Origin: Ferruginibacter sp.
GTDB lineage: Bacteria; Bacteroidota; Bacteroidia; Chitinophagales; Chitinophagaceae
Assembly: GCA_017983695.1 (NCBI GenBank)
Contig: JAGOAX010000003.1
Location: 186,001 to 250,000 of the forward strand
Direction of reading: 5' to 3'
DNA: 64,000 bases
Part shown: positions 28,227 to 37,371 of the stretch, piece after piece
How the letters are laid out: each line of letters begins with the position of its first letter
Position numbering within the stretch: position 1 is the first letter of the stretch
Made by a program: the position numbers and the translations under genes
Notes under the pieces: generated by a model
What the model was told of the DNA's origin: nothing
The model's database searches: none
The model's input: only the letters and a program-made list of their open reading frames with translations

Positions 28227-28685
28227 TCAGAGCTTGATCATATTTATCGGGTCTTCAAAATCTTTCAATAAGGGATTCTTTCCTTCCCATCCATCGGGTA
28301 ATATCAATAACCTCAGGTCGGGATGATTAAGGAAATTCACACCAAACATTTCATATACTTCTCTTTCGTGAAATTCTGCAGTGCGCCAGATATGGCTGAC
28401 TGTTTCAATTTCGGGTTTAACTTTATCCAGTTTACATTTCACTACAATATTATGACGGAATTTTGTGGATGACAGGTGATACACCATCGTTAGATCTGTC
28501 TTCCAATCGATACAGGTAAGGCAAAAAAGAAAATCAAAATATAATGAATCGTTGTTGCGTAACTGCGTTGCAAAAGCAAGCCAGTTATCCGGCACTATAT
28601 TTATGTTGAGCCATTCACCGCCTTCTTCAAATGAGGCAGCAGGTAATAGTTCTGCAATCTTAATTTTCAACTCTTCAGTCCCCAT
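28227..28685 (-). CDS. nuoC: NADH-quinone oxidoreductase subunit C
   Basis: 152-residue 30-kDa-type subunit of the peripheral arm. The signature WRTAEFHEREVYEMFGVNF and PDLRLLILPDGWEGKNPLLKDF is clear. Not fused to NuoD. Nearly contiguous with nuoB (2 bp) and nuoD (1 bp), so translation is probably coupled. Confidence 0.95.
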   Translation of the reverse strand: MGTEELKIKIAELLPAASFEEGGEWLNINIVPDNWLAFATQLRNNDSLYFDFLFCLTCIDWKTDLTMVYHLSSTKFRHNIVVKCKLDKVKPEIETVSHIWRTAEFHEREVYEMFGVNFLNHPDLRLLILPDGWEGKNPLLKDFEDPINMIKL

Positions 28686-28687
28686 AA

Positions 28688-29266
28688 TTATTCTTTACCT
28701 GATTGTATTTGTTCTCTTGTTAAACCGCTTTTTATTTTTTGCTGTAAACTTATTAAGGCATGTAATAATGCTTCGGGCCTTGGCGGGCAACCGGCTACAT
28801 ATACATCTACCGGTATCACATGGTCTGCACCTTTTACAACAGAATAAGTATTATAGAAAAATGGTCCGCCGCTAATGGCGCAGGCACCCATTGCAATTAC
28901 ATATTTGGGGTCACCCATCTGGTCGTATAACCTTTTTAAAACCGGTGCCATTTTATTTACAATGGTTCCGGCAATAATGATCACATCAGCCTGGCGTGGA
29001 GAGGCCCTTGCCACTTCAAACCCAAATCTTGAAAAATCGTATTTGGCCCCTGCTACTGCCATGTATTCAATACCACAGCAACTGGTAGCAAAAGTTAATG
29101 GCCATAATGAATTGGAACGTGCCCAGTTAATTACATCATCCAGTTTACTTAATACAATACCTCCGCCAGGGGTTTCATGTATCTGGCCGGGGAAAACAGC
29201 CTCCCCTAAATCCCCTCCCATAGAGGGGACTTTTGAAGATTCTGAATTATTTGTACCACTATTCAT
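28688..29266 (-). CDS. nuoB: NADH-quinone oxidoreductase subunit B
   Basis: 192-residue subunit carrying the terminal cluster N2: [14 protein letters not shown] holds the adjacent cysteine pair, [10 protein letters not shown] and [14 protein letters not shown] the other two ligands. The first about 35 residues are an extension; residues about 11-22 ([12 protein letters not shown]) are encoded by a C-rich palindromic repeat inserted in frame. A shorter start at an internal codon is conceivable but no ATG lies between the repeat and the conserved part. Confidence 0.95.
   Translation of the reverse strand: MNSGTNNSESSKVPSMGGDLGEAVFPGQIHETPGGGIVLSKLDDVINWARSNSLWPLTFATSCCGIEYMAVAGAKYDFSRFGFEVARASPRQADVIIIAGTIVNKMAPVLKRLYDQMGDPKYVIAMGACAISGGPFFYNTYSVVKGADHVIPVDVYVAGCPPRPEALLHALISLQQKIKSGLTREQIQSGKE
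29200..29235. repeat. C-rich palindromic repeat in frame inside nuoB
   Basis: CCTCCCCTAAATCCCCTCCC then TAGAGGGGACTTTT; on the coding strand it encodes [12 protein letters not shown] in the N-terminal extension. Confidence 0.8.
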
Positions 29267-29320
29267 TTATAGATAGTATTTATTTTGCTTTTTAGATTCG
29301 CTTTAATCTTCTTCATATTT

Positions 29321-29351
29321 CCCTCCCCCAAGGGGGAGGGCAGGAGGGGCA
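29321..29351. repeat. C-rich palindromic repeat, nuoA-nuoB spacer
   Basis: CCCTCCCCCAAGGGGGAGGG followed by CAGGAGGGG, abutting the nuoA stop codon. Confidence 0.8.
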
Positions 29352-29711
29352 TTATATCCATTTTAATGCACCTTTTTTGTGGGCATATAAAAATCCCATG
29401 AATAATATAAAAAAGAAGATTATGATTTCTATTAATGCCATCCAGCCAACTTTTTTTGCCACCACAGCCCATGGATAAAGGAAAACCAGTTCCACATCAA
29501 AAATTAAAAATATCAGGGCAAATAAGTAATAGCCTACATTTAATTGCACCCATGTTTTTCCGGTTGTGGGTATACCACATTCGTAAGGTTCACCCTTTTG
29601 AGGATTGGTGGTGGCTTTTGTTACCAGTTTAGCAACCAAAATTGCAAAACCCGAAAATGCAAGCGCAGCAAGAATCAGTATAATCATGGAAGATGCACCC
29701 ATAATTGTCAT
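29352..29711 (-). CDS. nuoA: NADH-quinone oxidoreductase subunit A
   Basis: 119-residue three-helix membrane subunit, first gene of the operon. YECGIPTTG is the conserved loop cysteine region near the quinone channel, and FDVELVFLYPWAVV the conserved acidic second helix. In-frame ATGs at 29711, 29702 and 29690 are possible starts. Upstream is a 226-bp divergent spacer with a tandem 30-bp repeat containing CRP/FNR-like palindromes. Confidence 0.95.
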   Translation of the reverse strand: MTIMGASSMIILILAALAFSGFAILVAKLVTKATTNPQKGEPYECGIPTTGKTWVQLNVGYYLFALIFLIFDVELVFLYPWAVVAKKVGWMALIEIIIFFFILFMGFLYAHKKGALKWI

Positions 29712-29774
29712 TTTTTAAAGACGGTTCAAGTTAATGCTAAAATTGATTATAACAATTCACTTAGCGCCGTTTTT

Positions 29775-29834
29775 TTTATTAAACTGATGAAAATCATTCT
29801 GATGTTTATTAAACTGACAAAAATCATAATGATA
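29775..29834. promoter_or_regulatory. Tandem 30-bp repeats with CRP/FNR-like palindromes
   Basis: Two adjacent 30-bp units share 25 positions, beginning TTTATTAAACTGA. Each holds a TGAT-N4-ATCA type site: TGATGAAAATCA at 29785-29796 (perfect dyad) and TGACAAAAATCA at 29815-29826. This resembles the FNR core TTGAT-N4-ATCAA. They lie between divergent nuoA and the CBS gene and could regulate either. Confidence 0.5.
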
Positions 29835-29937
29835 AAATTTTGTTCAAATGTTTTTTATGTAACCCAAAAAATATTAACTTACAATATTATCATTACAGCG
29901 GTACATCTTTATTATAAAGTGAAAAAAATAATGGGTT

Positions 29938-30366
29938 ATGAAAAAAGTATCACATATTCTTAAAAGAAAGGGCAGCAACGTTATCACCATTACACCTGAT
30001 ATTACTGTGCTGGATGCTTTGAAGGAGATGGCCGAGAAAAATATCGGTTCAATAGTAGTGCTTGAAAACGGAGAATATGCCGGCTTACTTACCGAAAGGG
30101 ATTATGCCCGTAAGGTGATCCTTAAAGGAAAATCATCTACCAGTACTTTTGTAAAGGAAATTATGAGTACTGGCCTGCCAAGGATTACACCCGACAACTC
30201 CATTGAAACCTGTATGCAGATAATGAGTGAAAACAATATCCGCTATTTACCTGTTTTTGAAAACGATCATTTGTGTGGTATCATATCTATTAATGATGTT
30301 ATTAAAGAAACTATACTTACACAGAAGGAAACTATTGAGCACCTTCAAAATTATATCCATTCGTAA
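29938..30366 (+). CDS. CBS-domain protein
   Basis: 142 residues made of two CBS domains (about 8-62 and 75-135), with ERDYARKV and SINDVIKE ending the two repeats. Such small proteins bind adenine nucleotides or NAD and modulate partners. No attached enzymatic domain. Divergent from the nuo operon and sharing its regulatory spacer, so a link to energy state is plausible but unproven. Confidence 0.9.
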   Translation: MKKVSHILKRKGSNVITITPDITVLDALKEMAEKNIGSIVVLENGEYAGLLTERDYARKVILKGKSSTSTFVKEIMSTGLPRITPDNSIETCMQIMSENNIRYLPVFENDHLCGIISINDVIKETILTQKETIEHLQNYIHS

Positions 30367-30387
30367 CGTTACTTAGCGTTTTAAACG

Positions 30388-30891
30388 TTGATTACTACAA
30401 TAACATATTACCCTGATCTGGGGGTTTCTATTAATGATATTGCAATAAATTGGGGTACTGACAGATTTATCATTAGGCAACTGTTAGCAAACCAACATAA
30501 AGAAAGCAATAGTATTACTGACCTCAGTGAGTTTCATAATGGTAGTAATGAGTATAACATAATCCAAAGAAGAGATATTTATGAAAACTATCAGGGGCAT
30601 GATAATTATTTCTTTTTCAACTATGATAAAGATGATACCTTAAAAGAAATAGAAATTCATAATGGTATGGAAATATCTGTTATTGGCACCAAACTAAGTT
30701 TTGATAAAGACTTTCAAGAGAATGTCTCATTGCTTAAAAATATTTCTACCGACAACAGACAGGTTTCAAATGGAGAGCACTTTTTTAAGGACTTAAAGTT
30801 GACAATTGCAGATAATGAATCGATGGGTGGAGAAGACTCTGTGCTTTCTTATTTTTATTGTGCAAATAATGTTGATCACCTCTGTAACTGA
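30388..30891 (+). CDS. Hypothetical protein with TTG start
   Basis: 167 residues, no recognised family, acidic and without signal peptide or membrane segment. The frame opens with TTG at 30388; no ATG occurs in the first 90 codons, and the N-terminus TTITYYPDLGVSINDIAINWGT looks like a folded start resembling small immunity-type or SMI1-like proteins, only weakly. Placed 21 bp after the CBS gene on the same strand. Confidence 0.55.
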   Translation: MITTITYYPDLGVSINDIAINWGTDRFIIRQLLANQHKESNSITDLSEFHNGSNEYNIIQRRDIYENYQGHDNYFFFNYDKDDTLKEIEIHNGMEISVIGTKLSFDKDFQENVSLLKNISTDNRQVSNGEHFFKDLKLTIADNESMGGEDSVLSYFYCANNVDHLCN

Positions 30892-30955
30892 TAAGTTGTG
30901 ATTTCAGAAGAACTATTCCCCATTCGGTATTTTTTCGCTTTTAGTAGATTGAGGC

Positions 30956-30963
30956 TACCTTTG
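30956..30963 (+). promoter_or_regulatory. -7 promoter element of ABC transporter gene
   Basis: TACCTTTG fits TAnnTTTG. Its G is 6 nt before the ATG at 30969, so the predicted transcript is essentially leaderless. Confidence 0.55.
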
Positions 30964-30968
30964 CACCA

Positions 30969-32795
30969 ATGAAGCATCTTAAATCCCTCAACAAATATTT
31001 CTGGAAATACCGCTGGCTGTTTTTATTAGGTATACTGTTCGTGGTATTAACCAACTATTTCAGGATATTGGCTCCCCAGCTTACTGGTTATGTTGTAAAT
31101 ACAGTTGTACATACTATAAAAGCCGAACCCGGGCAGGTTGTTCATGCGGCCACTGCCGAAAAGAATTATGATATTCTTGTACAATCAATCATCAACTGGT
31201 TCGAAAAAAATAATTACAATAAGGTTTTATTGGCGGGAATAATACTTTTTGTTTTAGCTATCATTAGCGGATTTTTTATGTTTTTAATGCGGCAAACCAT
31301 TATTGTAATGAGCCGCCATATTGAGTACGACCAGAAAAATGAGATATTCTCTCATTACCAGAAATTAGATACTAATTTCTATAAAACCCATAGCACCGGT
31401 GATTTAATGAACCGCATTTCGGAAGATGTGAGCCGGGTGAGGATGTACACCGGCCCTGCCATTATGTATTTTATAAACCTGGCTGCTGTAATTGGCTTCA
31501 GTGTTTTTTTTATGCTTAAGGCCAGCCCAAAACTCACATTGGTGGCATTAGCGCCATTACCGCTTTTGGCAATTACCATATATTTTGTAAACACCATCAT
31601 CAATAAAAAAAGCGAAAAGATACAATCGCTCTTGAGTGATCTTACCACCAATGCACAGGAATCTTTTTCGGGCATTAGGGTTATAAAATCTTATGTACAG
31701 GAAAAAGCCATGTTCAGTTTTTTTAAAAGTAATAGTGAAGCTTACAGAAAAAATGCATTGAGCCTGGCAAAAACAGAAGCCATTTATTTTCCCAGTATGG
31801 CATTGCTTATTGGGTTAAGTACTATAATAACAATAATGGTGGGCAGCCTGGATGTGATTAATCATGTGGAAGGTGCCAGCCTTGGCACCATTGCAGAATT
31901 TGTATTGTATATCCAGATGCTTACCTTCCCGGTAAGTGCCATTGGATGGACGGCCAGCATGACACAAAGAGGTGCAGCATCTCAAAAAAGAATAAATGAA
32001 TTTTTGCATACCCGGCCGGAAATTAACAATGCCCCGGAAGTGCTGAAACCTATATTAGAAGGTAATATTTCTTTTACAGGAGTTGATTTCACTTATCCGC
32101 ATACAGGTATCAATGCATTAAAACAGTTTTCGCTGCAAATAAATAAGGGAGAAAAGATAGCCATCATTGGCCGTACAGGTGCCGGTAAATCAACCATTGC
32201 ACAATTGCTGCTGCACATGTATAATCCGCAAAGTGGTATTATAACCTATGATGGTATTCCTGTAAGTAAGATAGACATTCATTCATTAAGGGAGCAGATC
32301 AGTTATGTGCCGCAGGATGTTTTTTTATTCAGCGAATCGGTAAGCAATAATATCCGTTTTGGCTTGCAGGATGCCAGCCAGGAGAAAATTGTGGAAGCCG
32401 CAAAACAGGCCAGTGTGCATACCGAGATCGAGAAATTTAACGAACAGTATAAAACCATGATAGGAGAGCGGGGCGTTACACTCAGTGGTGGGCAGAAACA
32501 ACGCATTTCTATTGCAAGGGCTTTAATTAAAGATCCCCAAATTGTGATATTTGATGACTGTCTTAGTGCCGTGGATGCCCGTACCGAAAAGGAGATCATA
32601 GAGAACCTGTATAATTATCTGCAAAACAAAACCGCCCTCATCATTACACACCGCATATTCTCCCTGTTTAAATTTGATAAGATAATTGTGCTGGACGAAG
32701 GGAGTATTGCCGAGCAGGGTACGCATGAAGAGCTATTGGCACAGAATGGTATTTACACCGAAATGTACAACCGGCAGCAGGCTGAGCATAATTAA
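30969..32795 (+). CDS. ABC exporter, fused membrane and ATPase domains
   Basis: 608-residue half-transporter of the MsbA/MdlB exporter type. Six membrane helices lie in residues 1-330, then the nucleotide-binding domain: Walker A GRTGAGKST near residue 401, Q-loop ISYVPQDVFLFSES, signature LSGGQKQR, Walker B IVIFDDCLSAVDA and switch histidine ALIITHR. It probably works as a homodimer exporting a lipid, peptide or drug; the substrate cannot be read from sequence. Single gene with its own promoter. Confidence 0.95.
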   Translation: MKHLKSLNKYFWKYRWLFLLGILFVVLTNYFRILAPQLTGYVVNTVVHTIKAEPGQVVHAATAEKNYDILVQSIINWFEKNNYNKVLLAGIILFVLAIISGFFMFLMRQTIIVMSRHIEYDQKNEIFSHYQKLDTNFYKTHSTGDLMNRISEDVSRVRMYTGPAIMYFINLAAVIGFSVFFMLKASPKLTLVALAPLPLLAITIYFVNTIINKKSEKIQSLLSDLTTNAQESFSGIRVIKSYVQEKAMFSFFKSNSEAYRKNALSLAKTEAIYFPSMALLIGLSTIITIMVGSLDVINHVEGASLGTIAEFVLYIQMLTFPVSAIGWTASMTQRGAASQKRINEFLHTRPEINNAPEVLKPILEGNISFTGVDFTYPHTGINALKQFSLQINKGEKIAIIGRTGAGKSTIAQLLLHMYNPQSGIITYDGIPVSKIDIHSLREQISYVPQDVFLFSESVSNNIRFGLQDASQEKIVEAAKQASVHTEIEKFNEQYKTMIGERGVTLSGGQKQRISIARALIKDPQIVIFDDCLSAVDARTEKEIIENLYNYLQNKTALIITHRIFSLFKFDKIIVLDEGSIAEQGTHEELLAQNGIYTEMYNRQQAEHN

Positions 32796-32842
32796 TACTT
32801 CAGCAGGTAAAACAGCATATCTGATAATAACTTCACTTATAT

Positions 32843-32872
32843 TTTGTGGATTCAAAAACAATTTTATCTTTG
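32843..32872 (+). promoter_or_regulatory. Promoter of DUF3276 gene
   Basis: -33 TTTG (32843-32846), 18-bp spacer, -7 TATCTTTG (32865-32872): a close match to the Bacteroidota consensus. Predicted leader of about 43 nt. Confidence 0.75.
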
Positions 32873-32921
32873 CCTTTCCCAAAAGAAGGGTAATCGTTAA
32901 AAACCTAAAACATTTACAACA

Positions 32922-33383
32922 GTGGCGTACGAAAACAACGACAAAAAAATGGAGAGCGTTTACAGTCAACGCATCAGAGCCGGGAAACGCAGAACTTACT
33001 TTTTTGATGTAAGAGAAACACGTGGCAACGACTTTTATTTAACTATCACCGAAAGCCGCAAGCGTTTTGACAGCGATGGGTATGAAAGGCATAAGATCTT
33101 TTTATACAAAGAAGATTTTAATAAATTTATAAAAGGATTAGGCGAGGCTGTGGATTATGTAAAAACTGAGTTGATGCCTGATTTTGATTTTGATGCATTT
33201 AACCATGACACACCTTACGAAGGAGAGAATGGCCAGCCTGCCGGCGAACAACCTGCTGCAGCTGATAACAGCATTACAACACCAAGTGCTGCACCGGAAG
33301 TGGTTGCAGAAAAAATAGAAACTCCTGTTGAACCAACTACACCAGTTGACAACGGCAGTACTGAGGAAGTAGATAAGTGGTAA
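32922..33383 (+). CDS. PUR-alpha-like nucleic-acid-binding protein (DUF3276)
   Basis: 153 residues. VYSQRIRAGKRRTYFFDVRETRGNDFYLTITES is the PUR domain seen in Bacteroidota DUF3276 proteins, which bind single-stranded DNA/RNA. The last 60 residues are an acidic, Ala/Pro/Thr-rich unstructured tail. The start is GTG (MAYENN, the family N-terminus); the nearest ATG would remove nine residues. Own promoter and terminator. Confidence 0.88.
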   Translation: MAYENNDKKMESVYSQRIRAGKRRTYFFDVRETRGNDFYLTITESRKRFDSDGYERHKIFLYKEDFNKFIKGLGEAVDYVKTELMPDFDFDAFNHDTPYEGENGQPAGEQPAAADNSITTPSAAPEVVAEKIETPVEPTTPVDNGSTEEVDKW

Positions 33384-33406
33384 ACCAACACCAAAACTAA
33401 TTGCAT

Positions 33407-33436
33407 AAGCCTTCTGTTTTCAGAAGGCTTTTTTAT
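33407..33436 (+). terminator. Terminator of DUF3276 gene
   Basis: AAGCCTTCTG-TTTT-CAGAAGGCTTTTTT, a perfect 10-bp stem with T-run. Confidence 0.9.
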
Positions 33437-33527
33437 TGAATTGAAAGATTGGAAAATCTAAATTCAGTTATGTTGTTACTGCGGAAACGGAGTTGACAAC
33501 AGCAATCAGGTATTAACTTATTGTAAA

Positions 33528-33878
33528 TTATTTTTTACGAATAAGATCAAGCATTAAATTTTTAGAAAGTTCTTTTGGTGCTTTATTATACTTATAGAAA
33601 TTATTAGTGGTTGCAATTAAATCCTGCTTTGGAACAGCATTGGGAATTCCAGCATTAACTAATGGTGTTTTTACCACAGGCATCAATGCTGTAGTTGCAG
33701 TTGGTGGTACAATGCAAGGCATATTATCCTGAGGCAGTGCGTACACTTTTCCAAAGTATGATTGGCCAATTAATTTAGCCTTCGGTGCTTTTGATAGTTG
33801 TAAAACTGAAACATTAGATTGAGCAGATGCCAATGTTGAAATAAAAATAAAAGAAGCCACCAGGTAAATTGCTTTCAT
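33528..33878 (-). CDS. Small secreted hypothetical protein
   Basis: About 116 residues with signal peptide MKAIYLVASFIFISTLASAQ. The mature part is proline-rich in the middle (CIVPPTATTALMPVVKTP) and basic at the end. Start chosen at 33878, preceded by AAAGAAAT; an in-frame ATG at 33914 would put residues upstream of the signal peptide and inside the pgi stop. Downstream of pgi by 35 bp and possibly cotranscribed. Function unknown. Confidence 0.65.
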   Translation of the reverse strand: MKAIYLVASFIFISTLASAQSNVSVLQLSKAPKAKLIGQSYFGKVYALPQDNMPCIVPPTATTALMPVVKTPLVNAGIPNAVPKQDLIATTNNFYKYNKAPKELSKNLMLDLIRKK

Positions 33879-33913
33879 AAAATTTATTTCTTTAAAATTA
33901 AAAAAATCCAGCA

Positions 33914-35509
33914 CTACCTCATTTTCATATAAGCGTTTATCAGTTCATTGGTAGAGGAGTCATGTGATGTAACAGCGTTATCGTCCTGCAACTCCGGTAA
34001 AATTTTATTGGCTAACACCTTACCCAGCTCTACACCCCATTGATCAAAACTATAAATGTTCCAGATAACACCCTGAACAAAAATTTTATGTTCGTACAAA
34101 GCAATTAATTCTCCTAAAGTAAACGGCGTTATTTGTTTTACCAAAAAGGAATTGGTGGGGCGGTTACCTTCAAAAACACGGTACACATTTTCATGTTCAG
34201 TACCATTCATTAAAGCTTCTGTTTGTGCAAAGAAATTACTTAATAATTTTTGATGATGGTCGCAGATTATATTATGGCTTATTGCCGGTGCAATAAAATC
34301 ACAGGGAATTACCTGTGTGCCCTGGTGTATCAATTGGTAAAAAGCATGCTGTCCATTAGTGCCTGGCTCACCCCAAATTACCGGGCCGGTGGTGTAAGTA
34401 ACTTTTTCTCCGTTTCTATCTATGTATTTTCCATTGCTCTCCATATTACCCTGCTGAAAATAGGCAGCAAAGCGGTGCATGTATTGGTCGTAGGGTAAAA
34501 TGGCTTCGGTGGTAGTGCTGTAAAAATTACCATACCAAATACCCAGCAAAGCCATTATTACCGGTACATTTTTTTCAAAGTTTGTGCTGCGAAAATGTTT
34601 ATCGGCTTCGTGAGCGCCTTTTAATAATTGCTCAAAATTATGGTAGCCTATAGTTAATGCAATAGACAAGCCAATAGCACTCCATAAACTGTAGCGGCCT
34701 CCAACCCAATCCCAAAATTCAAACATATTAGCTTTGTCAATCCCAAATTTCACTACTTCTTTTTCGTTGGTTGATAAAGCTGCAAAATGTTTGGCAACAA
34801 AAGCTTCATCTTTGGCATGCTGTAAAAACCAAGTTCTTGCACTGTGGGCATTGGTCATGGTTTCCTGCGTAGTAAAGGTTTTACTGGCTATTAAGAATAG
34901 CGTTTCATCAGGCGTTACTTTCTTTAATGTTTCGGCAATGTGAGTACCATCAACATTGCTTACAAAATAAGTTTGAATACCACTCACCCAATAAGGTTTC
35001 AATGCTTCTGTAACCATCACGGGGCCAAGGTCGCTGCCGCCAATACCTATATTTACAATGTATTTTATCTTTTTACCGGTATAACCCTTCCATTCGCCGC
35101 TATGGATCTTTGTACAGAATTGATCCATCTGTGCCAATACTTTTTTTACGGCAGGCATTACATCAGCGCCATCTGTAACAACAGGTGAATTTGAAAAATT
35201 CCTTAGTGCAGTATGCAGTACAGCCCGGTTTTCGGTACCGTTAATTTTTTCGCCGGCAAACATGGCTTCAACAGCATCACTAAGTTTACATTCATGGGCT
35301 AACTGAACCAATAATTGCAGGGTATCTGTAGTAATAATATTTTTAGAATAGTCAAAAAGTATATCGTTGAGCTGCAACGAAAATTTATTGAACCTTCCTG
35401 CATCGGCAGCAAACAAATCTTTTATGTGTACAGTCTTCATTTGACTGAAGTGGTTTTGTAATGCATGCCATGATGGAGTAGTAGAGGGGTTGATGTTGGG
35501 AAAGCTCAC
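33914..35509 (-). CDS. pgi: Glucose-6-phosphate isomerase
   Basis: 531-residue glycolytic enzyme interconverting glucose 6-phosphate and fructose 6-phosphate. Two SIS domains with [26 protein letters not shown] (family signature), [18 protein letters not shown] and [10 protein letters not shown] carrying the catalytic glutamate, histidine and lysine contexts. Length is normal. Confidence 0.97.
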   Translation of the reverse strand: MSFPNINPSTTPSWHALQNHFSQMKTVHIKDLFAADAGRFNKFSLQLNDILFDYSKNIITTDTLQLLVQLAHECKLSDAVEAMFAGEKINGTENRAVLHTALRNFSNSPVVTDGADVMPAVKKVLAQMDQFCTKIHSGEWKGYTGKKIKYIVNIGIGGSDLGPVMVTEALKPYWVSGIQTYFVSNVDGTHIAETLKKVTPDETLFLIASKTFTTQETMTNAHSARTWFLQHAKDEAFVAKHFAALSTNEKEVVKFGIDKANMFEFWDWVGGRYSLWSAIGLSIALTIGYHNFEQLLKGAHEADKHFRSTNFEKNVPVIMALLGIWYGNFYSTTTEAILPYDQYMHRFAAYFQQGNMESNGKYIDRNGEKVTYTTGPVIWGEPGTNGQHAFYQLIHQGTQVIPCDFIAPAISHNIICDHHQKLLSNFFAQTEALMNGTEHENVYRVFEGNRPTNSFLVKQITPFTLGELIALYEHKIFVQGVIWNIYSFDQWGVELGKVLANKILPELQDDNAVTSHDSSTNELINAYMKMR

Positions 35510-35557
35510 AGTAGTAAATTTTATTTACTGCGAAGTTATTGTAAAATAGGTGGAGTT

Positions 35558-35998
35558 TTATTTCTTCAGCACTTCAATGGTTATAAATTCTTTGGGTTTA
35601 AGAAAGAATTTATAAAATAAATAAGCTAAAGGCAGATTGGCAAATAATAATAACGGGTAAAACTTAGTAACAAAAAAAATAGTGAAGAATAAGGCACTAA
35701 AGATAATGCCTCCCCATAACCTGCCATTATCAACTTCGCAACCGATGCCAATTAAAACTGAGTCCGCAGTATGCCTGGTGATACGCCTTGGTTTGGAAAA
35801 ATGATACCCGTTTTTGGCCACTAATTTTATGGGTAACTCATGTTCGTCCAATACCAGCGGTTCCTGTTCTTTCAATTGGTACAGATGAGTGTCGTTTACA
35901 ACAATGTATAATTTAAGCACTCTTAATAAAAGCTGCCTTTCTCTTAAAATGATTATGGTGGGTGTTGATGTAATACTTGGGAAAATTGATTTTAACAA
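35558..35998 (-). CDS. Hypothetical membrane protein
   Basis: 146 residues; an N-terminal beta-rich part (LKLYIVVNDTHLYQLKEQEP) followed by two close membrane segments at about 97-113 and 115-131. No recognised family. It lies between ltaE and pgi, same strand, 32 and 48 bp spacing, so probably cotranscribed. Confidence 0.65.
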   Translation of the reverse strand: MLKSIFPSITSTPTIIILRERQLLLRVLKLYIVVNDTHLYQLKEQEPLVLDEHELPIKLVAKNGYHFSKPRRITRHTADSVLIGIGCEVDNGRLWGGIIFSALFFTIFFVTKFYPLLLFANLPLAYLFYKFFLKPKEFITIEVLKK

Positions 35999-36030
35999 CT
36001 AACGAAAGGAGTAGCATATTATTTTCAGGC

Positions 36031-37047
36031 TTACAGCGTCTCAATTAAAGTAACCAGCTTTTTAATCATTTCTCCCGTTACATCTAAATGTGTTACCATT
36101 CTTACTTGTGTTGCGGAAATGGATAAACATAAAATATCTTCCAATTGCAACCTTTCACAAAACTCTTTTGCAGTATATGAACCGGTAACTTCAAAAATGA
36201 TAATATTAGTTTCTACGGGCATTATCTTGCCAACAAATTCCTTTTTTGAAAGTGCTTCAGCAATTTGTTTCGCATGTTGATGATCTTCTTCAAGCCGGGA
36301 TATATTATTTTCTAAAGCATAAATACCAGCTGCTGCCAGGTAACCGGCCTGCCGCATACCACCGCCAAAAACCTTTCTAACACGCCTTGCTTTTTTTATA
36401 AAATCGCTTTTACCTAAAAGCAGACTTTCAACCGGGGCACCCAATCCCTTACTTAAACAAACGGAAATGCTGTCGAAAATTTCGCCGTATTGTTTTGGAT
36501 CTTCTTCTTTTGCAACAATTGCATTCCATAGCCGGGCCCCATCTAAATGCAGGCCTAATTTATTTTTTAAGCAAACCTCTTTAATAGATTGAAAATCAGT
36601 AAAATTATAACAACTACCACCGCCTCTGTTTGAAGTGTTTTCAAGGCTTACCAAACTTGTTTTTGCTTTGTGTACATCATCAGGATTGATACTTTCAATT
36701 ACCTGCTCCACATTAATTCTTCCCCTGTCGCCTTCTAAAGCTTTTACCTGGCTGCCACTGTTAAATGCAATTCCCCCACCTTCATAAATAAATACATGGC
36801 TCATCTTTTCACATATTACTTCATCACCGGGTTGTGTATGGCATTTAATGCCTATCTGGTTGGTCATTGTACCGCTGGGGCAAAATAATGCTGCTTGCAT
36901 GCCAAACATGTCAGCCGTCATGGCTTCTAACTGGTTAACAGAAGGATCTTCACCAAAAACATCATCACCAACAGGTGCTTTAAACATGGCTTCCAACATT
37001 GCCGGGCCGGGTTTGGTAAATGTATCAGAGCGTAAATCGGTTATCAT
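36031..37047 (-). CDS. ltaE: Low-specificity L-threonine aldolase
   Basis: 338-residue PLP enzyme cleaving threonine or allo-threonine to glycine and acetaldehyde. Begins DLRSDTFTKPGPAMLEAM as in the family; K200 in VCLSKGLGAPVE is the PLP lysine, and HLDGARLWNA holds the cofactor aspartate. Full length. Confidence 0.94.
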   Translation of the reverse strand: MITDLRSDTFTKPGPAMLEAMFKAPVGDDVFGEDPSVNQLEAMTADMFGMQAALFCPSGTMTNQIGIKCHTQPGDEVICEKMSHVFIYEGGGIAFNSGSQVKALEGDRGRINVEQVIESINPDDVHKAKTSLVSLENTSNRGGGSCYNFTDFQSIKEVCLKNKLGLHLDGARLWNAIVAKEEDPKQYGEIFDSISVCLSKGLGAPVESLLLGKSDFIKKARRVRKVFGGGMRQAGYLAAAGIYALENNISRLEEDHQHAKQIAEALSKKEFVGKIMPVETNIIIFEVTGSYTAKEFCERLQLEDILCLSISATQVRMVTHLDVTGEMIKKLVTLIETL

Positions 37048-37062
37048 TGTTCAAATATAAAA

Positions 37063-37193
37063 GGTAATTAGGAATTTGTAATTGGTTGTATCATAAAAGG
37101 GAATTAGGGATTAGTAATTGGTAATTGGTAATTTGGGTTATTGCTTAAGCACTCTGCACAATTCCTAATCCCTAATTCCCAATTCCCAATTAC
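37063..37193. repeat. Array with inverted partner (AATTAGGG/AATTGG)
   Basis: Left half repeats GAATTAGGGATTAGTAATTG and TAATTGG words; right half is their reverse complement (ATTCCTAATCCCTAATTCCC, AATTCCCAATTAC). It separates the divergent ltaE and rpoD genes. Confidence 0.8.
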
Positions 37194-37261
37194 TTTCGTC
37201 TTTCTTATCCACCATTCCTACCTTTTTTACACAAACGCTATGAAATACGGCTGTTTTAACG

Positions 37262-37269
37262 TAATTTTG
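37262..37269 (+). promoter_or_regulatory. -7 promoter element of primary sigma gene
   Basis: TAATTTTG matches TAnnTTTG; predicted start near 37276, leader about 95 nt. No good -33 box seen. Confidence 0.5.
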
Positions 37270-37371
37270 CAAACTATTTTCAAGGATTTGAAGCATTAAC
37301 CATTCATTTGCAACATTTTCCCCAACAAATATGTCTTACAAGTGTTAAATATTCTGAATTAATACATTACA

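Noticed and set aside
29263..29472. 69-codon minus frame over the nuoA-nuoB spacer
   Set aside because: Lies in another frame of nuoA and reads through a C-rich repeat (PLLPSPLGEG), a repeat-coded peptide.
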